From JAMXLG01 sp963765935 (lineage in GTDB: Bacteria; Vulcanimicrobiota; Vulcanimicrobiia; Vulcanimicrobiales; Vulcanimicrobiaceae): DNA of 64,000 nt. Positions within the stretch are counted from its first letter, which is position 1, and every line of letters begins with the position of its first letter. Under the pieces are notes generated by a model that did not search any database, was not told the DNA's origin, and was given only the letters and a program-made list of their open reading frames with translations. The position numbers were made by a program, and so were the translations under genes. Shown here piece after piece: positions 51,226 through 60,204 of the stretch. The stretch is taken from the NCBI GenBank assembly GCA_963765935.1, contig CAVXXX010000001.1, forward strand, positions 124,001 through 188,000, read 5' to 3'.

Positions 51226-52816
51226 GGTCCTTCTTCCGCGCGTAGATTGCTTCCAGATCCCCCGCGTATGCAGCGCTCTTTTGGAAGGCGTTGCAATCGC
51301 GCGTCGCCTTCTCCCGCACTACCTCACCCGCATGCGCGCGAGCGACCCGATCGACTATGAAGGTTGACGCAATCTGTGCGTACGCATCGGTATCTCCGGC
51401 GTTCGCCAAGGGAATGAGTCCGTCGAGGAGTGATTCTGCGACCGCCGTTACGGCTGTTACACCCGCAGGATCCAACAAGTGATCCCGCGCAGCGCGCATT
51501 GCCACAATCGCCTTTCCCGCTTGCATCGCGTCCAGTGTGGTCTGGCCGCCAACCCAGGGAAACGTATCGCAATACACATCGATTGTTTTTACGAGCGCCG
51601 GTGCGTCGGATTGACGCGGGCCTAAGTATCGGACCCGATCACCAAGTCCACGCGTGCTAAAGAACCGAGAAATCGAGTCCGCCGCCCCCAGTGCATCCCG
51701 ACCGGCTAGAATGAGCCATGCATTCGGATTTCGCTTCAAGACCGATTCCAAGGCAAGCAAATAAGCGTCCGTGTTCGCTTTTTCCATTCGGCCAAAGGTA
51801 CCAAGAAGCACTGCATCATCGGGAACTCCCAGCGTGGCGCGCGCAAGCGGCGGCGCCGCGTCGATTTGCTCCGCCATTGCTACTGAGCTGCCGTAATACT
51901 TGCTCAGTCCCGGCCAGTTTGTCGTCGTCTCTTGAGAAGGACTGACGCCCTGGTAAACCAGGTCGAAGTTGCCGACGAATGGCTCTATGCTGCGGTTGTC
52001 CCATGATTGAACAGGCGCGAGATTCATACACGCGCCCAATTTTCCAAGATTATCGTACGCCGACGTTGTCCATGAAATTGCATGAACGGGGTGTTCCATA
52101 AAATGGCGCACAAGCGCAATGGTTCGCTCCGTGGGGCTTCCGCTCGAGAGAGCGTAGAATCTTGCACCGGCCGCTTGAAGCCTTTGTAAGAAATGCGCGC
52201 TATGCGTCTGAACCATCTCAGTCGATACGACATCAACTTCGTAACCTAGACGGCGAAAGTGCTCCGCCCGCATTACGATGATGACCGTCGGACCATCTTC
52301 GTCTTGTATCGCGGAGCACGTGATCGCGATCCGAAATGGCGACTTCGACGGCTCGGCGATACGCGGTACCTCAACTCGAGCAGCCAACGAGCGCACCGCT
52401 TCGTCGACCTCGCGGTCGTGCGCGAAATGCACCGACCTGCGAGAGCGAGGATCGCGACGCAGGCCGGCTCGCGCTGCGCGGTCCGTTGCCTCTTGCAGCA
52501 ACTTCATGGCTTCATCAAATCGTCCGGCGCTGGTTGCCGCGACTCCGAGCGCCTTCATTACTTCAATGAGCGGCTCGTCGATATCCGACAGCGATGCAAG
52601 GTGCTGGACCGCCGTCAGCGTCGACTGATTCGTATATCCTTGCTCGTGTGCGAGCCACGCGCAGGATACAAGTGCTTCGCGAATCCTTGTTCTTGTTAAT
52701 GCCGTCAAGGCCGCTTCACGCGCAGCTTTGTCGGATGACTCTAAGAGAGCGGCGACGTCCGATTCGCGAACGTCCTCACAATTCGCTATTGCAATGCGTA
52801 CTTCGTCGAGAGTCAC
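51212..52816 (-). CDS. GT-B glycosyltransferase with an N-terminal helical repeat region
   Basis: A 534-residue protein. About the first 130 residues form helical TPR/HEAT-like repeats (EVMKALGVAATSAGRFDEAM), followed by a GT-B fold with GTFGRMEKANTDAYLLALES, LAGRD and a nucleotide-site TFPWVGGQTTLDAMQAGKAIV. This is similar to the SPINDLY/OGT-like C-terminal half, so protein-directed glycosylation such as flagellin O-linkage is possible. The start overlaps the sulfotransferase stop (GTGA). Confidence 0.75.
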   Translation of the reverse strand: MTLDEVRIAIANCEDVRESDVAALLESSDKAAREAALTALTRTRIREALVSCAWLAHEQGYTNQSTLTAVQHLASLSDIDEPLIEVMKALGVAATSAGRFDEAMKLLQEATDRAARAGLRRDPRSRRSVHFAHDREVDEAVRSLAARVEVPRIAEPSKSPFRIAITCSAIQDEDGPTVIIVMRAEHFRRLGYEVDVVSTEMVQTHSAHFLQRLQAAGARFYALSSGSPTERTIALVRHFMEHPVHAISWTTSAYDNLGKLGACMNLAPVQSWDNRSIEPFVGNFDLVYQGVSPSQETTTNWPGLSKYYGSSVAMAEQIDAAPPLARATLGVPDDAVLLGTFGRMEKANTDAYLLALESVLKRNPNAWLILAGRDALGAADSISRFFSTRGLGDRVRYLGPRQSDAPALVKTIDVYCDTFPWVGGQTTLDAMQAGKAIVAMRAARDHLLDPAGVTAVTAVAESLLDGLIPLANAGDTDAYAQIASTFIVDRVARAHAGEVVREKATRDCNAFQKSAAYAGDLEAIYARKKDLIPS

Positions 52817-53742
52817 GGCAGGATGGCTGAATCTAGGACCGCCGGTCGGCTCGAAAGCTCACCCTGAAGTTGTGCAATCTGATATTGCAACCCGGCCGTC
52901 GCGTTTGCGAGCACGACCTGAGTAAAGCCTCTGCTTAAGTTGACGATTTCAGCAACCGCAAGGGCTCGTGGCGTGTCGCGTGCGAGGAGCGCGCGATATA
53001 GTGGCGCCGTGAACGGCAAATTGTACGTCGCCTGTGGATTCGCATGGTGACGCAAACCCGGCGATACAACTTGCGCAACGATGCGGCGCACTTCCGTAAT
53101 CTCCGGTACCGGAAGCTTGAGCGCCTTTAACATATACACCGCTTGCGCGACGGGGTCGGCCAGCCACCCGTTGTAATCAACGTAACCGGCAACCTCGTCG
53201 CGCAATGCGTTGAGGGCATCAGCATTGTGTTCCAGCCACAAGACCTCTGAAACGAATGCGCCGATCTCCTCGCGAGCAAACAACGATGCGGCGACCTCTG
53301 CAGGATCGCGGGTCACGAGCAAATATCGCGCGTCGATGTTGAGTTCCGCAACGATCTGCCGCCATACCGGTAAGAGACGCGCGGTTCTTGGGTCTTTGAA
53401 CCCCCAGAGTCCGCCATGGCGTTCCAACTCATCACGAACGATAGCTGCGAGACTCGCCTTTATACCCTGCACTTCGGCTGATAACCACCAGTTCGTAGGA
53501 TACGGAACGAGAAGGCTCGATGTATTCCAGGCCATTCCCATGGTCGCAAGGATCGCTTCGTGAAGCCGCGCGATCTCCTTTGACTCGAAATAGCCCTTTT
53601 CGTTGTGCGCCGTGGGCTCCATCAAATCGTCGCTCAGTGGAACGCCGAACGCGTTGAGAAGATTGGTCGTCACAGACGTCCCCGATCGGTGCATGCCGAG
53701 GACGATAACGAGTCTAGGTCGTGAAAGAGGGGTGCCGGTCAC
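52813..53742 (-). CDS. Sulfotransferase family protein
   Basis: P-loop sulfotransferase of about 309 residues. The 5'-phosphosulfate loop is LGMHRSGTSVTTNLL near the N-terminus, and the 3'-phosphate block includes LLVTRDPAEVAASL, in the right distance. Family members transfer sulfate from PAPS to sugars. The GTG at 53742 gives a start just before the P-loop; a TTG six bases upstream is possible. It is on the same transcript as the GT gene, and cysD/cysNC that make PAPS are 1 kb away. Confidence 0.82.
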   Translation of the reverse strand: MTGTPLSRPRLVIVLGMHRSGTSVTTNLLNAFGVPLSDDLMEPTAHNEKGYFESKEIARLHEAILATMGMAWNTSSLLVPYPTNWWLSAEVQGIKASLAAIVRDELERHGGLWGFKDPRTARLLPVWRQIVAELNIDARYLLVTRDPAEVAASLFAREEIGAFVSEVLWLEHNADALNALRDEVAGYVDYNGWLADPVAQAVYMLKALKLPVPEITEVRRIVAQVVSPGLRHHANPQATYNLPFTAPLYRALLARDTPRALAVAEIVNLSRGFTQVVLANATAGLQYQIAQLQGELSSRPAVLDSAILP

Positions 53743-53787
53743 ATTCAATGTATCGGCTCGACGCCACGTGCCGTTAGGGAGACGCAA

Positions 53788-54636
53788 TTGCAAGAATTGG
53801 AAGAGATGGCCGACGCGCTCATTGCCCAGGGCAGGAAGGCGTTCGGTTTTGGCCCGGACGTCGCCGCGCGAGACCGCGCGAAAATGATGATGCCCGAAGG
53901 ACAAGCACAACTCTTCAATGCGGTCGAGGGTGCGCTCGCGTTGCCAGGCTACCTAGCGACGTCGCGGTCGATTCTCGAAGTCGGATCAGGAGCAGGGGGT
54001 TTTCTTTTTGCGGCGCTTCAAGCTGGTCACGATTCTTGGGGCATCGATAACGACGTTACCCGGCTTAACGTGGCGCGAGCGCGCGTGCGCGCGTTCTCTT
54101 GGCCGCCGGCATGGTCGGACCGCGCTGTCCACGGAGACGCGAGCAACATGCCGTGGTCTGCAGACTCCTTCGATCTAGTGTTAGGCCATCAGTTTATCGA
54201 GCATGTACCCGACCCAGCTGGAACTATCAGTGAATTGCTCCGCGTAACCAAGCCCGGCGGTTATGTCGTACTCTTTGCGCCTGATTATCGCGCGCCTTTT
54301 GAAGCACATTACGAAATTCCATGGCCACCGTTCTTGTCGAGAGAGTTGTGCAAAGTATGGCTCGATGCGTTCGAACGACCTTACGGCGGCCTTGACGGTT
54401 TCTTCTATACGACCGCGCCGCAGATTGTCGCGATCGTCCTATCCATGAACTGCAGGCTCGTGAACGCCTACGTCGATCGGCCCTTAGAGGAGCGTGTACG
54501 CCGTCATTTCGATTGTGCAAGCGAAAGCGCGACGCGCGAGACGGCAAAGCGCATGCGCGACGCTTTCGAAGCGCGCACGCTTCCGGCGAACTTCATGTCC
54601 GCAACTTCATTTGGAATCGCAATCGAAAAATTGTAG
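53788..54636 (+). CDS. SAM-dependent methyltransferase
   Basis: A 282-residue class I methyltransferase. The SAM loop is ILEVGSGAGGFLFAAL, with GIDNDVTRLNVARAR and the post-I block MPWSADSFDLVLGHQFIEHV. A TTG at 53788 with AGGGAG six bases ahead is the best start. It is divergent from the sulfotransferase gene with 45 bp between starts and convergent on cysNC. Its target is likely a glycan or lipid in this island. Confidence 0.82.
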   Translation: MQELEEMADALIAQGRKAFGFGPDVAARDRAKMMMPEGQAQLFNAVEGALALPGYLATSRSILEVGSGAGGFLFAALQAGHDSWGIDNDVTRLNVARARVRAFSWPPAWSDRAVHGDASNMPWSADSFDLVLGHQFIEHVPDPAGTISELLRVTKPGGYVVLFAPDYRAPFEAHYEIPWPPFLSRELCKVWLDAFERPYGGLDGFFYTTAPQIVAIVLSMNCRLVNAYVDRPLEERVRRHFDCASESATRETAKRMRDAFEARTLPANFMSATSFGIAIEKL

Positions 54637-54677
54637 AACGCCGTGCTCGCGTTGTGTCCAGTACCAGAACGATATCA

Positions 54678-56525
54678 TCACGCGCGAAGGGCGATAGGTT
54701 CGAGAACCCGCTGCTCGATGAACTCGAGCAGCCTCGCGGAAGACTCCTCGACGTGTTGCGATGCGGTATCGATTAGGAGATCCGGCGATCCCGGAACTTC
54801 ATACGGCGACGAAACGCCGGTGAAGTGTGCAAGTTCGCCCCGGCGCGCTCGCTGATAGTGTCCCTTGACATCGCGACGTTCGGCCGTCGCCAAATCGCAT
54901 GAGACGTAGACCTCATAAAAACCCTTCGGATATGCTGCACGCGCGATCTCGCGGTCTGCGGCGAACGGCGAAATCAAGGCGCAAATCACAATGAATCCCG
55001 CGTCGGCGAACACTCCGGCCACTGCGGCGGTACGCCGCACGTTTTCGGCTCTATCCTCATCTGAGAATCCGAGATCGACGTTGAGCGTTGTGCGAAGCGT
55101 ATCGCCATCCAACACGTAGACGTTGCGGCCGCGCTCGAACAACATGCGTTGCGTTGCCATGGCGACCGTCGATTTTCCGGCGCTCGGTAACCCGGTGAGC
55201 CAGAACACTCCACCCGTATGACCGGTCCGCTCGGCGCGTTCCCGTGCATCGACCGATGAGGTCATCGCGACGACGTTCGTTGCGCCCTCACTGCGCGCAC
55301 GTCCGACAACGGCGTCAACACGGCCGCCGGCGACGATGGTGCCGTTGCGGACCAGAATGAAGCGCGTAATGCTCGATCCATCGAGCGCGACGTCGGCGGC
55401 AATCAACTCGCGCGAGACGAGCGTGACGACTGCGACATCGCCGCTGCGCAGTTCTTCTCCCGGACGCGGTTCGATCGTCTCCGGGTCGATAACCTCATCG
55501 ATGCGCTGAATCGTAACCGGAATTTCGCGCGTACCGAGGCGTAGACGCAACGTCTCGCCGGCGCGCGCGGGGTCCGCTCCGAGCCATACGATACGGGCTT
55601 GAAGGACGTGACCAAGTTCCGGCGCTTCCGCAGCACGGCTTGCGACCGCACCGCGATCGACGAATACCCGCGAATCAAGCTCGATTGCAACCGGCGATCC
55701 GGCGTAGGCTCGTTCGACCTCTCGCGGCCATTGGACGATGCGCATAACGCGCGCACCGGTTTGCAAGGGCCAGAACGTTAAATAATCGCCGCAGCGCAGT
55801 TCGCCGCTTTCAACCCGTCCCGCGATAAAGCGCGAGCCGTCGCGGCGGTAAACGTCTTGCACGAGAAAGCGCAGCGGGCCGCCCGCCGACAGTTCGCGCC
55901 GCTCGAGCGATTTCAACGCGGAAAGTAACGTTGGACCATTCCACCATGACGTGAGCGAACCGCTATTCACAACGTTGTCGCCGGTTCGCGCTGCAACGGG
56001 GACGATTGCGTGCGGCACGATGTCGAGCTGTCCCAAAAACTGCACGACTTCTTTTTCGCGGCGTTCGAATTCGGCGCGCGGATCGGCTGCCAAATCGAGT
56101 TTGTTGATCGCGACGAGAATGTCTCGGAACCCGAGCCATTGTAAGAACAACGCCTGCTTGCGCGTTTGCGGAGTGATGCCTTCATCGGCCGCAACCACCA
56201 TCACCGGCGCGTCGACTTCCGATGCCCCGCTCAGAAGATTGCGAATCAGTTCGCGGTGTCCCGGCGCATCGACGAAGACGAACTCCGCGTCGTTGGTACG
56301 GACCCAGACGCGTGAAACATCAAGCGTGATCGCTTGATCGCGTTCAACTTGGAATGCATCGAGCAGAAATGAATACTCGATCGGAACGCCGCGTTTGGCG
56401 CTCGACGATTCGAGTTCGCGCAGTTTCTCCTCAGTTACTTGCCCGATGTCAACGAGCAAACGTCCGAGAATCGTTGACTTGCCGGCGTCCACGTCGCCGA
56501 CCATGACGATGCGTAACTGTTTCAC
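54678..56525 (-). CDS. cysNC: Bifunctional sulfate adenylyltransferase large subunit/APS kinase
   Basis: A 615-residue fusion. The CysN GTPase part has GDVDAGKST (10-18), DAPGH (86-90) and NKLD (141-144), followed by beta-barrel domains. The CysC part begins near residue 436 with a second P-loop GLPSAGKS (445-452), then GDTLRTTLNVDLGFS. With CysD it makes APS from sulfate and ATP; its kinase then forms PAPS, the donor for sulfotransferases. Overlaps cysD by GTGA. A PAPS-reduction gene (cysH) is not seen here, which favours sulfation over assimilation. Confidence 0.95.
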   Translation of the reverse strand: MKQLRIVMVGDVDAGKSTILGRLLVDIGQVTEEKLRELESSSAKRGVPIEYSFLLDAFQVERDQAITLDVSRVWVRTNDAEFVFVDAPGHRELIRNLLSGASEVDAPVMVVAADEGITPQTRKQALFLQWLGFRDILVAINKLDLAADPRAEFERREKEVVQFLGQLDIVPHAIVPVAARTGDNVVNSGSLTSWWNGPTLLSALKSLERRELSAGGPLRFLVQDVYRRDGSRFIAGRVESGELRCGDYLTFWPLQTGARVMRIVQWPREVERAYAGSPVAIELDSRVFVDRGAVASRAAEAPELGHVLQARIVWLGADPARAGETLRLRLGTREIPVTIQRIDEVIDPETIEPRPGEELRSGDVAVVTLVSRELIAADVALDGSSITRFILVRNGTIVAGGRVDAVVGRARSEGATNVVAMTSSVDARERAERTGHTGGVFWLTGLPSAGKSTVAMATQRMLFERGRNVYVLDGDTLRTTLNVDLGFSDEDRAENVRRTAAVAGVFADAGFIVICALISPFAADREIARAAYPKGFYEVYVSCDLATAERRDVKGHYQRARRGELAHFTGVSSPYEVPGSPDLLIDTASQHVEESSARLLEFIEQRVLEPIALRA

Positions 56526-57331
56526 ATGTATCCTGACGTGCGCAAGCGTTCGAATGCGTCTTCGCTCTCGTTGTCCATCGCGCGGCCGGCGCGTTCGGGT
56601 TGACGCGTTACTTCCAATTCCGCAATGATCGCTTCGACTGTGTCGGCGTCGCTGTCGATCGGGAACGTAATATTGCTCTCACCGAGCGAACGATAGCGCT
56701 TGCCGTTCTTCGCAAGGTACAGGGGAACGTATGGAATCTTCTCGCGCAAGGTGTAGCGCCAGATATCGAGTTCCGTCCAGTGCAGTAAGGGATGGATGCG
56801 CACGTGGGCGCCGTCGGGAATGTCGTACGGGAAGTACTCCCACAGCTCCGGCGGCTGCATCCGCGGATCCCACGATCCATCCGCATTACGCGGCGAAAAG
56901 ATACGTTCTTTTGCGCGAATCGCTTGTTCGTCGCGTCGAATGCCGAGAATAATGCCGCGATACTTTTCTCGCTCGATCAGCGCGCGTAGTCCCGCGGTCT
57001 TGCGCGCAGCATGGCGCGAAGCGGTCGGTAGCGTCTGATCGACCGTACTCTCCGGCGGACACATCTCGGCCTCGACGGGCAGATTCCACTCGTCGACGAG
57101 CCAGTCGCGAAACGCGTAGACTTCCGGAAACTCCATGCCGGTGTCTAGCAGAACGACCGGGAAGGGAACGTCGCCGAGGAACGCCTTGCGCACCATCCAG
57201 AGCAGCGCCGTCGAGTCTTTGCCGATTGACCAGAGCATCGCGAGCGGATTGACGCACGAATAGGCCTCACGGAGGATGAAAATCGTCCGGGCCTCGAGTT
57301 CGTCGAGATAGCTATTAAGGGACGTGGGCAT
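56522..57331 (-). CDS. cysD: Sulfate adenylyltransferase small subunit
   Basis: ATP sulfurylase catalytic subunit (269 residues), ATP-PPase fold. Motifs: LWSIGKDSTALLWMVRKAF, PVVLLDTGMEFPEVYAFR, and RRDEQAIRAKERIFSPRN. The ATG at 57331 gives PTSLNSYLDELEARTIFILR, the family start; an upstream GTG extends with no family sequence. Divergent from the second sulfotransferase with about 40 bp between starts, so both may be controlled together. Confidence 0.95.
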   Translation of the reverse strand: MPTSLNSYLDELEARTIFILREAYSCVNPLAMLWSIGKDSTALLWMVRKAFLGDVPFPVVLLDTGMEFPEVYAFRDWLVDEWNLPVEAEMCPPESTVDQTLPTASRHAARKTAGLRALIEREKYRGIILGIRRDEQAIRAKERIFSPRNADGSWDPRMQPPELWEYFPYDIPDGAHVRIHPLLHWTELDIWRYTLREKIPYVPLYLAKNGKRYRSLGESNITFPIDSDADTVEAIIAELEVTRQPERAGRAMDNESEDAFERLRTSGYM

Positions 57332-57371
57332 GCCGTTTAATGAATCGGCATGCGGAACCGATAGCTTAGGG

Positions 57372-58412
57372 ATGGCCGCGCGCACGTGCGTTCTTCATAT
57401 AGGTACGCATAAAACCGGGACGACGCTGCTGCAGAACTTCCTCCAGTGGAATTCCGCGGCGCTCGGTCGCGCCGGCGTGCACTTCCCGGCCACCGGCTGG
57501 TATGGCGCGGTACCGGGACAGCATGCGGTAGCTTGGGAGCTACTCGACGGGCCTGCGAGCGGTCAGCTAGAAGCGCTTGCCGGCGAACTCTCCGGCTCAA
57601 CCGTGCCGCATGCGATACTCTCTTCGGAAGAATTCTCGTTGCTCCACGACCGGCCCAATGGTTTGCGCGCGCTTCTGGAATGCATCCAAAGCGCCGGCTA
57701 TTCTATCAAGATCCTGGCATACGTGCGTTCGCAAGCTACATTTGCCGAATCGATGTTTGCGGAGCGCATCAAACATCAGGACGTCAGAACCTTTTCGGAC
57801 TTTCTTGCCGGCGTTCTGGATAGCGGATCGTTCGCGGCACATGGGCGTTGCGTCACGCTTGAACTCAGCCGATTGCTTGCACCGTTCGCAGAGCTAGTGG
57901 GCAAAGAAAACATCCATCTGCATCCGTATCCCGTCGGGAACGATCCGCTCGCGATTTTTCACGATTTCCTCGAAGCGCTCCAGCAACTCGTGCCCGGCTT
58001 CAATCCGGCGACACTGAAGTTCGACTTGCATCGCACGCGGATGAACGAGAGCTTGAGCTTCGGTCATCTGCTCGGAACGGCTTTTGTATCGCTGTTTCCG
58101 GACGTCGGCTTGCCTAACGATCCGGATGAATTTATTGAAGCGCACGCGCCTTCGCTACCCCGTCAATTCTTCGATACGCGATTCTCGCTGCTCGAGCATC
58201 ACGATTACGAGCGGTTTTTAGAGCGATTCGCGGCTGACAACCGACGCGTGCTTGACGAATATGGAGTGACTGCGCCGCTTTTGAGCGAACGTGATATCCC
58301 AGATGCGACCAACCCTTGTTTTGCTGTTGCGGCCTTTGAACGGCCGTTGCTCGATTCGTGCATACGGCGCTGGCTCGCCGGCGCCGCGAGTACCGTGGGA
58401 AACAACGCATGA
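57372..58412 (+). CDS. Sulfotransferase-like P-loop protein
   Basis: A protein of 346 residues opening with VLHIGTHKTGTTLLQNFL, a 5'-phosphosulfate loop, at residues 7-24. AILSSEEFSLL and AYVRSQATFAESMF follow, the latter at the usual place of the 3'-phosphate site. It is more divergent than the 52813 protein, so PAPS use is probable, not certain. ATG at 57372; ATGA overlap with the PHP gene. Confidence 0.72.
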   Translation: MAARTCVLHIGTHKTGTTLLQNFLQWNSAALGRAGVHFPATGWYGAVPGQHAVAWELLDGPASGQLEALAGELSGSTVPHAILSSEEFSLLHDRPNGLRALLECIQSAGYSIKILAYVRSQATFAESMFAERIKHQDVRTFSDFLAGVLDSGSFAAHGRCVTLELSRLLAPFAELVGKENIHLHPYPVGNDPLAIFHDFLEALQQLVPGFNPATLKFDLHRTRMNESLSFGHLLGTAFVSLFPDVGLPNDPDEFIEAHAPSLPRQFFDTRFSLLEHHDYERFLERFAADNRRVLDEYGVTAPLLSERDIPDATNPCFAVAAFERPLLDSCIRRWLAGAASTVGNNA

Positions 58413-59230
58413 GTAACCTCCTCGTCGACCTCCATATGCATACGTGCTGTTCCGACGGCGTGTGGACCGTGGAGCGTCTGTTGGACGAGGTCCGAAGCCG
58501 CGCACTCGACGTCTTCTGCATCTCGGATCACGACACGCTGAATGCGTATCCGTTAGCCGCTGATCTTTTGTCGCGTGCAATCAGCGGGCTCGAAGTCGAC
58601 TCGCACCACGGCGGCCATACCGTTCACATTCTCGCTTATGGCGTCAATGATAAAGCGTCGCCTCTGCTTGTCGCACTTGAAACGCAGCGGCTCGCGCGCG
58701 AGGATCGCATGGCGTCGATGATCGACGCCGTCCGCAGGCATGGCATCGACGTGTCGATGGCCGACGTTCGCGCGCAAGCAACGGGTACGGTGAGTCTCGG
58801 CCGGCCGCATCTTGCACGCGCGCTCGTGAAGTGCAGCGCGGTTTCTACCGTTCAAGAGGCCTTCGACCGCTATCTCGCGGACAATGGCAACGCCTACGTT
58901 GCGCTGGAGCGTCTAACCGCTGCTGAGGCGATAGAGTTGATTCACCGCTCCGGCGGCGTGGCGATTGCAGCCCACCCGAAGCGGTTGCACAACGAGTCGG
59001 ATTTGCGTGAATTAATCGAACTGGGACTCGACGGGGTCGAGATTATCCATCCAACCGCAGACGCGGAGGATCAAGCGTCGTTATCGGACGCCGTTCGAGC
59101 GCATGGACTGCTTGCCACCGCCGGGACGGATTTTCACGCCCCCGTGGAAGGCCGCCCAATCGGCGTGCATTTTCCGTCTGAAGAGATCGACAAACTCCGC
59201 ACGGCTATCGAGCGCCGTGCGCGACAATGA
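58409..59230 (+). CDS. PHP-domain phosphoesterase
   Basis: A 273-residue PHP protein with the metal blocks DLHMHTCCSDG, ISDHDTLNAY, AIAAHPKR and AGTDFHAP, as in YciV/RnaAM (which degrades 3',5'-nucleotide phosphates and RNA ends). That family matters here because RnaAM/YciV can also clear pAp, the by-product of PAPS-dependent sulfation. Starting with an ATGA overlap from the sulfotransferase gene fits a pAp phosphatase role; this is inference. It overlaps the ATPase gene. Confidence 0.8.
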   Translation: MSNLLVDLHMHTCCSDGVWTVERLLDEVRSRALDVFCISDHDTLNAYPLAADLLSRAISGLEVDSHHGGHTVHILAYGVNDKASPLLVALETQRLAREDRMASMIDAVRRHGIDVSMADVRAQATGTVSLGRPHLARALVKCSAVSTVQEAFDRYLADNGNAYVALERLTAAEAIELIHRSGGVAIAAHPKRLHNESDLRELIELGLDGVEIIHPTADAEDQASLSDAVRAHGLLATAGTDFHAPVEGRPIGVHFPSEEIDKLRTAIERRARQ

Positions 59231-60204
59231 GCTTTGACGACCGAAGTCAAACTAAGGCGCACCCCATGTCGAGGTATTTTCGTTTCTTCGGGCTCGAACG
59301 CGATCCGTTTTTAGATACGGCTGATCCGTATTTTTATTGCGAACTCGGTGCGCTTCGCAAGGCGAAGGAACGCCTCTACGACTCGGTTGACGCGTCGCGC
59401 GGGCTGACCGTAGTCCTGGGCGAACCCGGCACGGGCAAGACCAGCCTCAGCGGCGCACTCGAACAAGAACTTCTCGCAGACGATCGCGTCGTGCTCGGAA
59501 AGGTTCTCGACCCGTCGTTTGCCACTGAGACGGAATTCTTGATTGCGGTCGGGCGCGTCTTCGGATTGGCATTGCCGCCGCGTTCGAGCGCCGCGCTGAA
59601 GAACGCGCTCAAGAACTTCTTCTTTGAAACCGCGGTGCTGGAAAAACGGACGTTGGTGCTGATCGTCGATGAAGCACAGAATCTGAGCGACGAGAATCTC
59701 GAGGCGCTGCGCATGTTGCTCAACTACCATGTGCCGCAGCGAAAACTCCTCAACATTCTGCTCTTCGGACAAGACGAGCTTGAAACGCGAATCCACGGGA
59801 AAGGCAACCTCGCGGACCGTGTCGATTCCTGGATTCGTCTCGCGCCGCTCGACGAAACGACGTCGCTCGCGGTACTCGACTACCGCCTTTCGCAGGCGGG
59901 ACTGACGCCGGGCACGCAAGTTTTCACACCCGAAGCCCGCGTTCTGCTGGCAGAGGCTTCCGCCGGGATTCCGCGGCGTCTCACGATGATCGCCCATCTT
60001 GCGATGCAAGAAGCAGCCGATCGCGCGAGCACCGTCGTCATCGAGGACCACGTGCGCACCTCGCTGCTGGCTCGCGGGATCACGCTAAAACCCAAGCCCG
60101 TGCCACTCCCCGCGGAACCGGTTTCGAGCAACGGCGCATCGGCCGCGGTTGAAGCGCCGCGAACTCCGGGCTTCTTCGCGCGCCTCTTCGCCCGAAAGGC
60201 GTAA
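59227..60204 (+). CDS. ExeA/GspA-like AAA ATPase
   Basis: A 325-residue AAA ATPase (AAA_22) with Walker A GEPGTGKTS and Walker B LVLIVDEAQNL, and a C-terminal arginine-finger/helix region (PRRLTMIAHLAM). The end is a low-complexity Pro/Ala tail and a basic FFARLFARKA. ExeA-like ATPases help assemble secretin or act in transposition; the SRYFRFFGLERDPF start is of that family. Starts are at 59227 (ATGA) or, with AAGG upstream, at 59266. Coupled to the next gene; role in the island unknown. Confidence 0.82.
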   Translation: MSFDDRSQTKAHPMSRYFRFFGLERDPFLDTADPYFYCELGALRKAKERLYDSVDASRGLTVVLGEPGTGKTSLSGALEQELLADDRVVLGKVLDPSFATETEFLIAVGRVFGLALPPRSSAALKNALKNFFFETAVLEKRTLVLIVDEAQNLSDENLEALRMLLNYHVPQRKLLNILLFGQDELETRIHGKGNLADRVDSWIRLAPLDETTSLAVLDYRLSQAGLTPGTQVFTPEARVLLAEASAGIPRRLTMIAHLAMQEAADRASTVVIEDHVRTSLLARGITLKPKPVPLPAEPVSSNGASAAVEAPRTPGFFARLFARKA

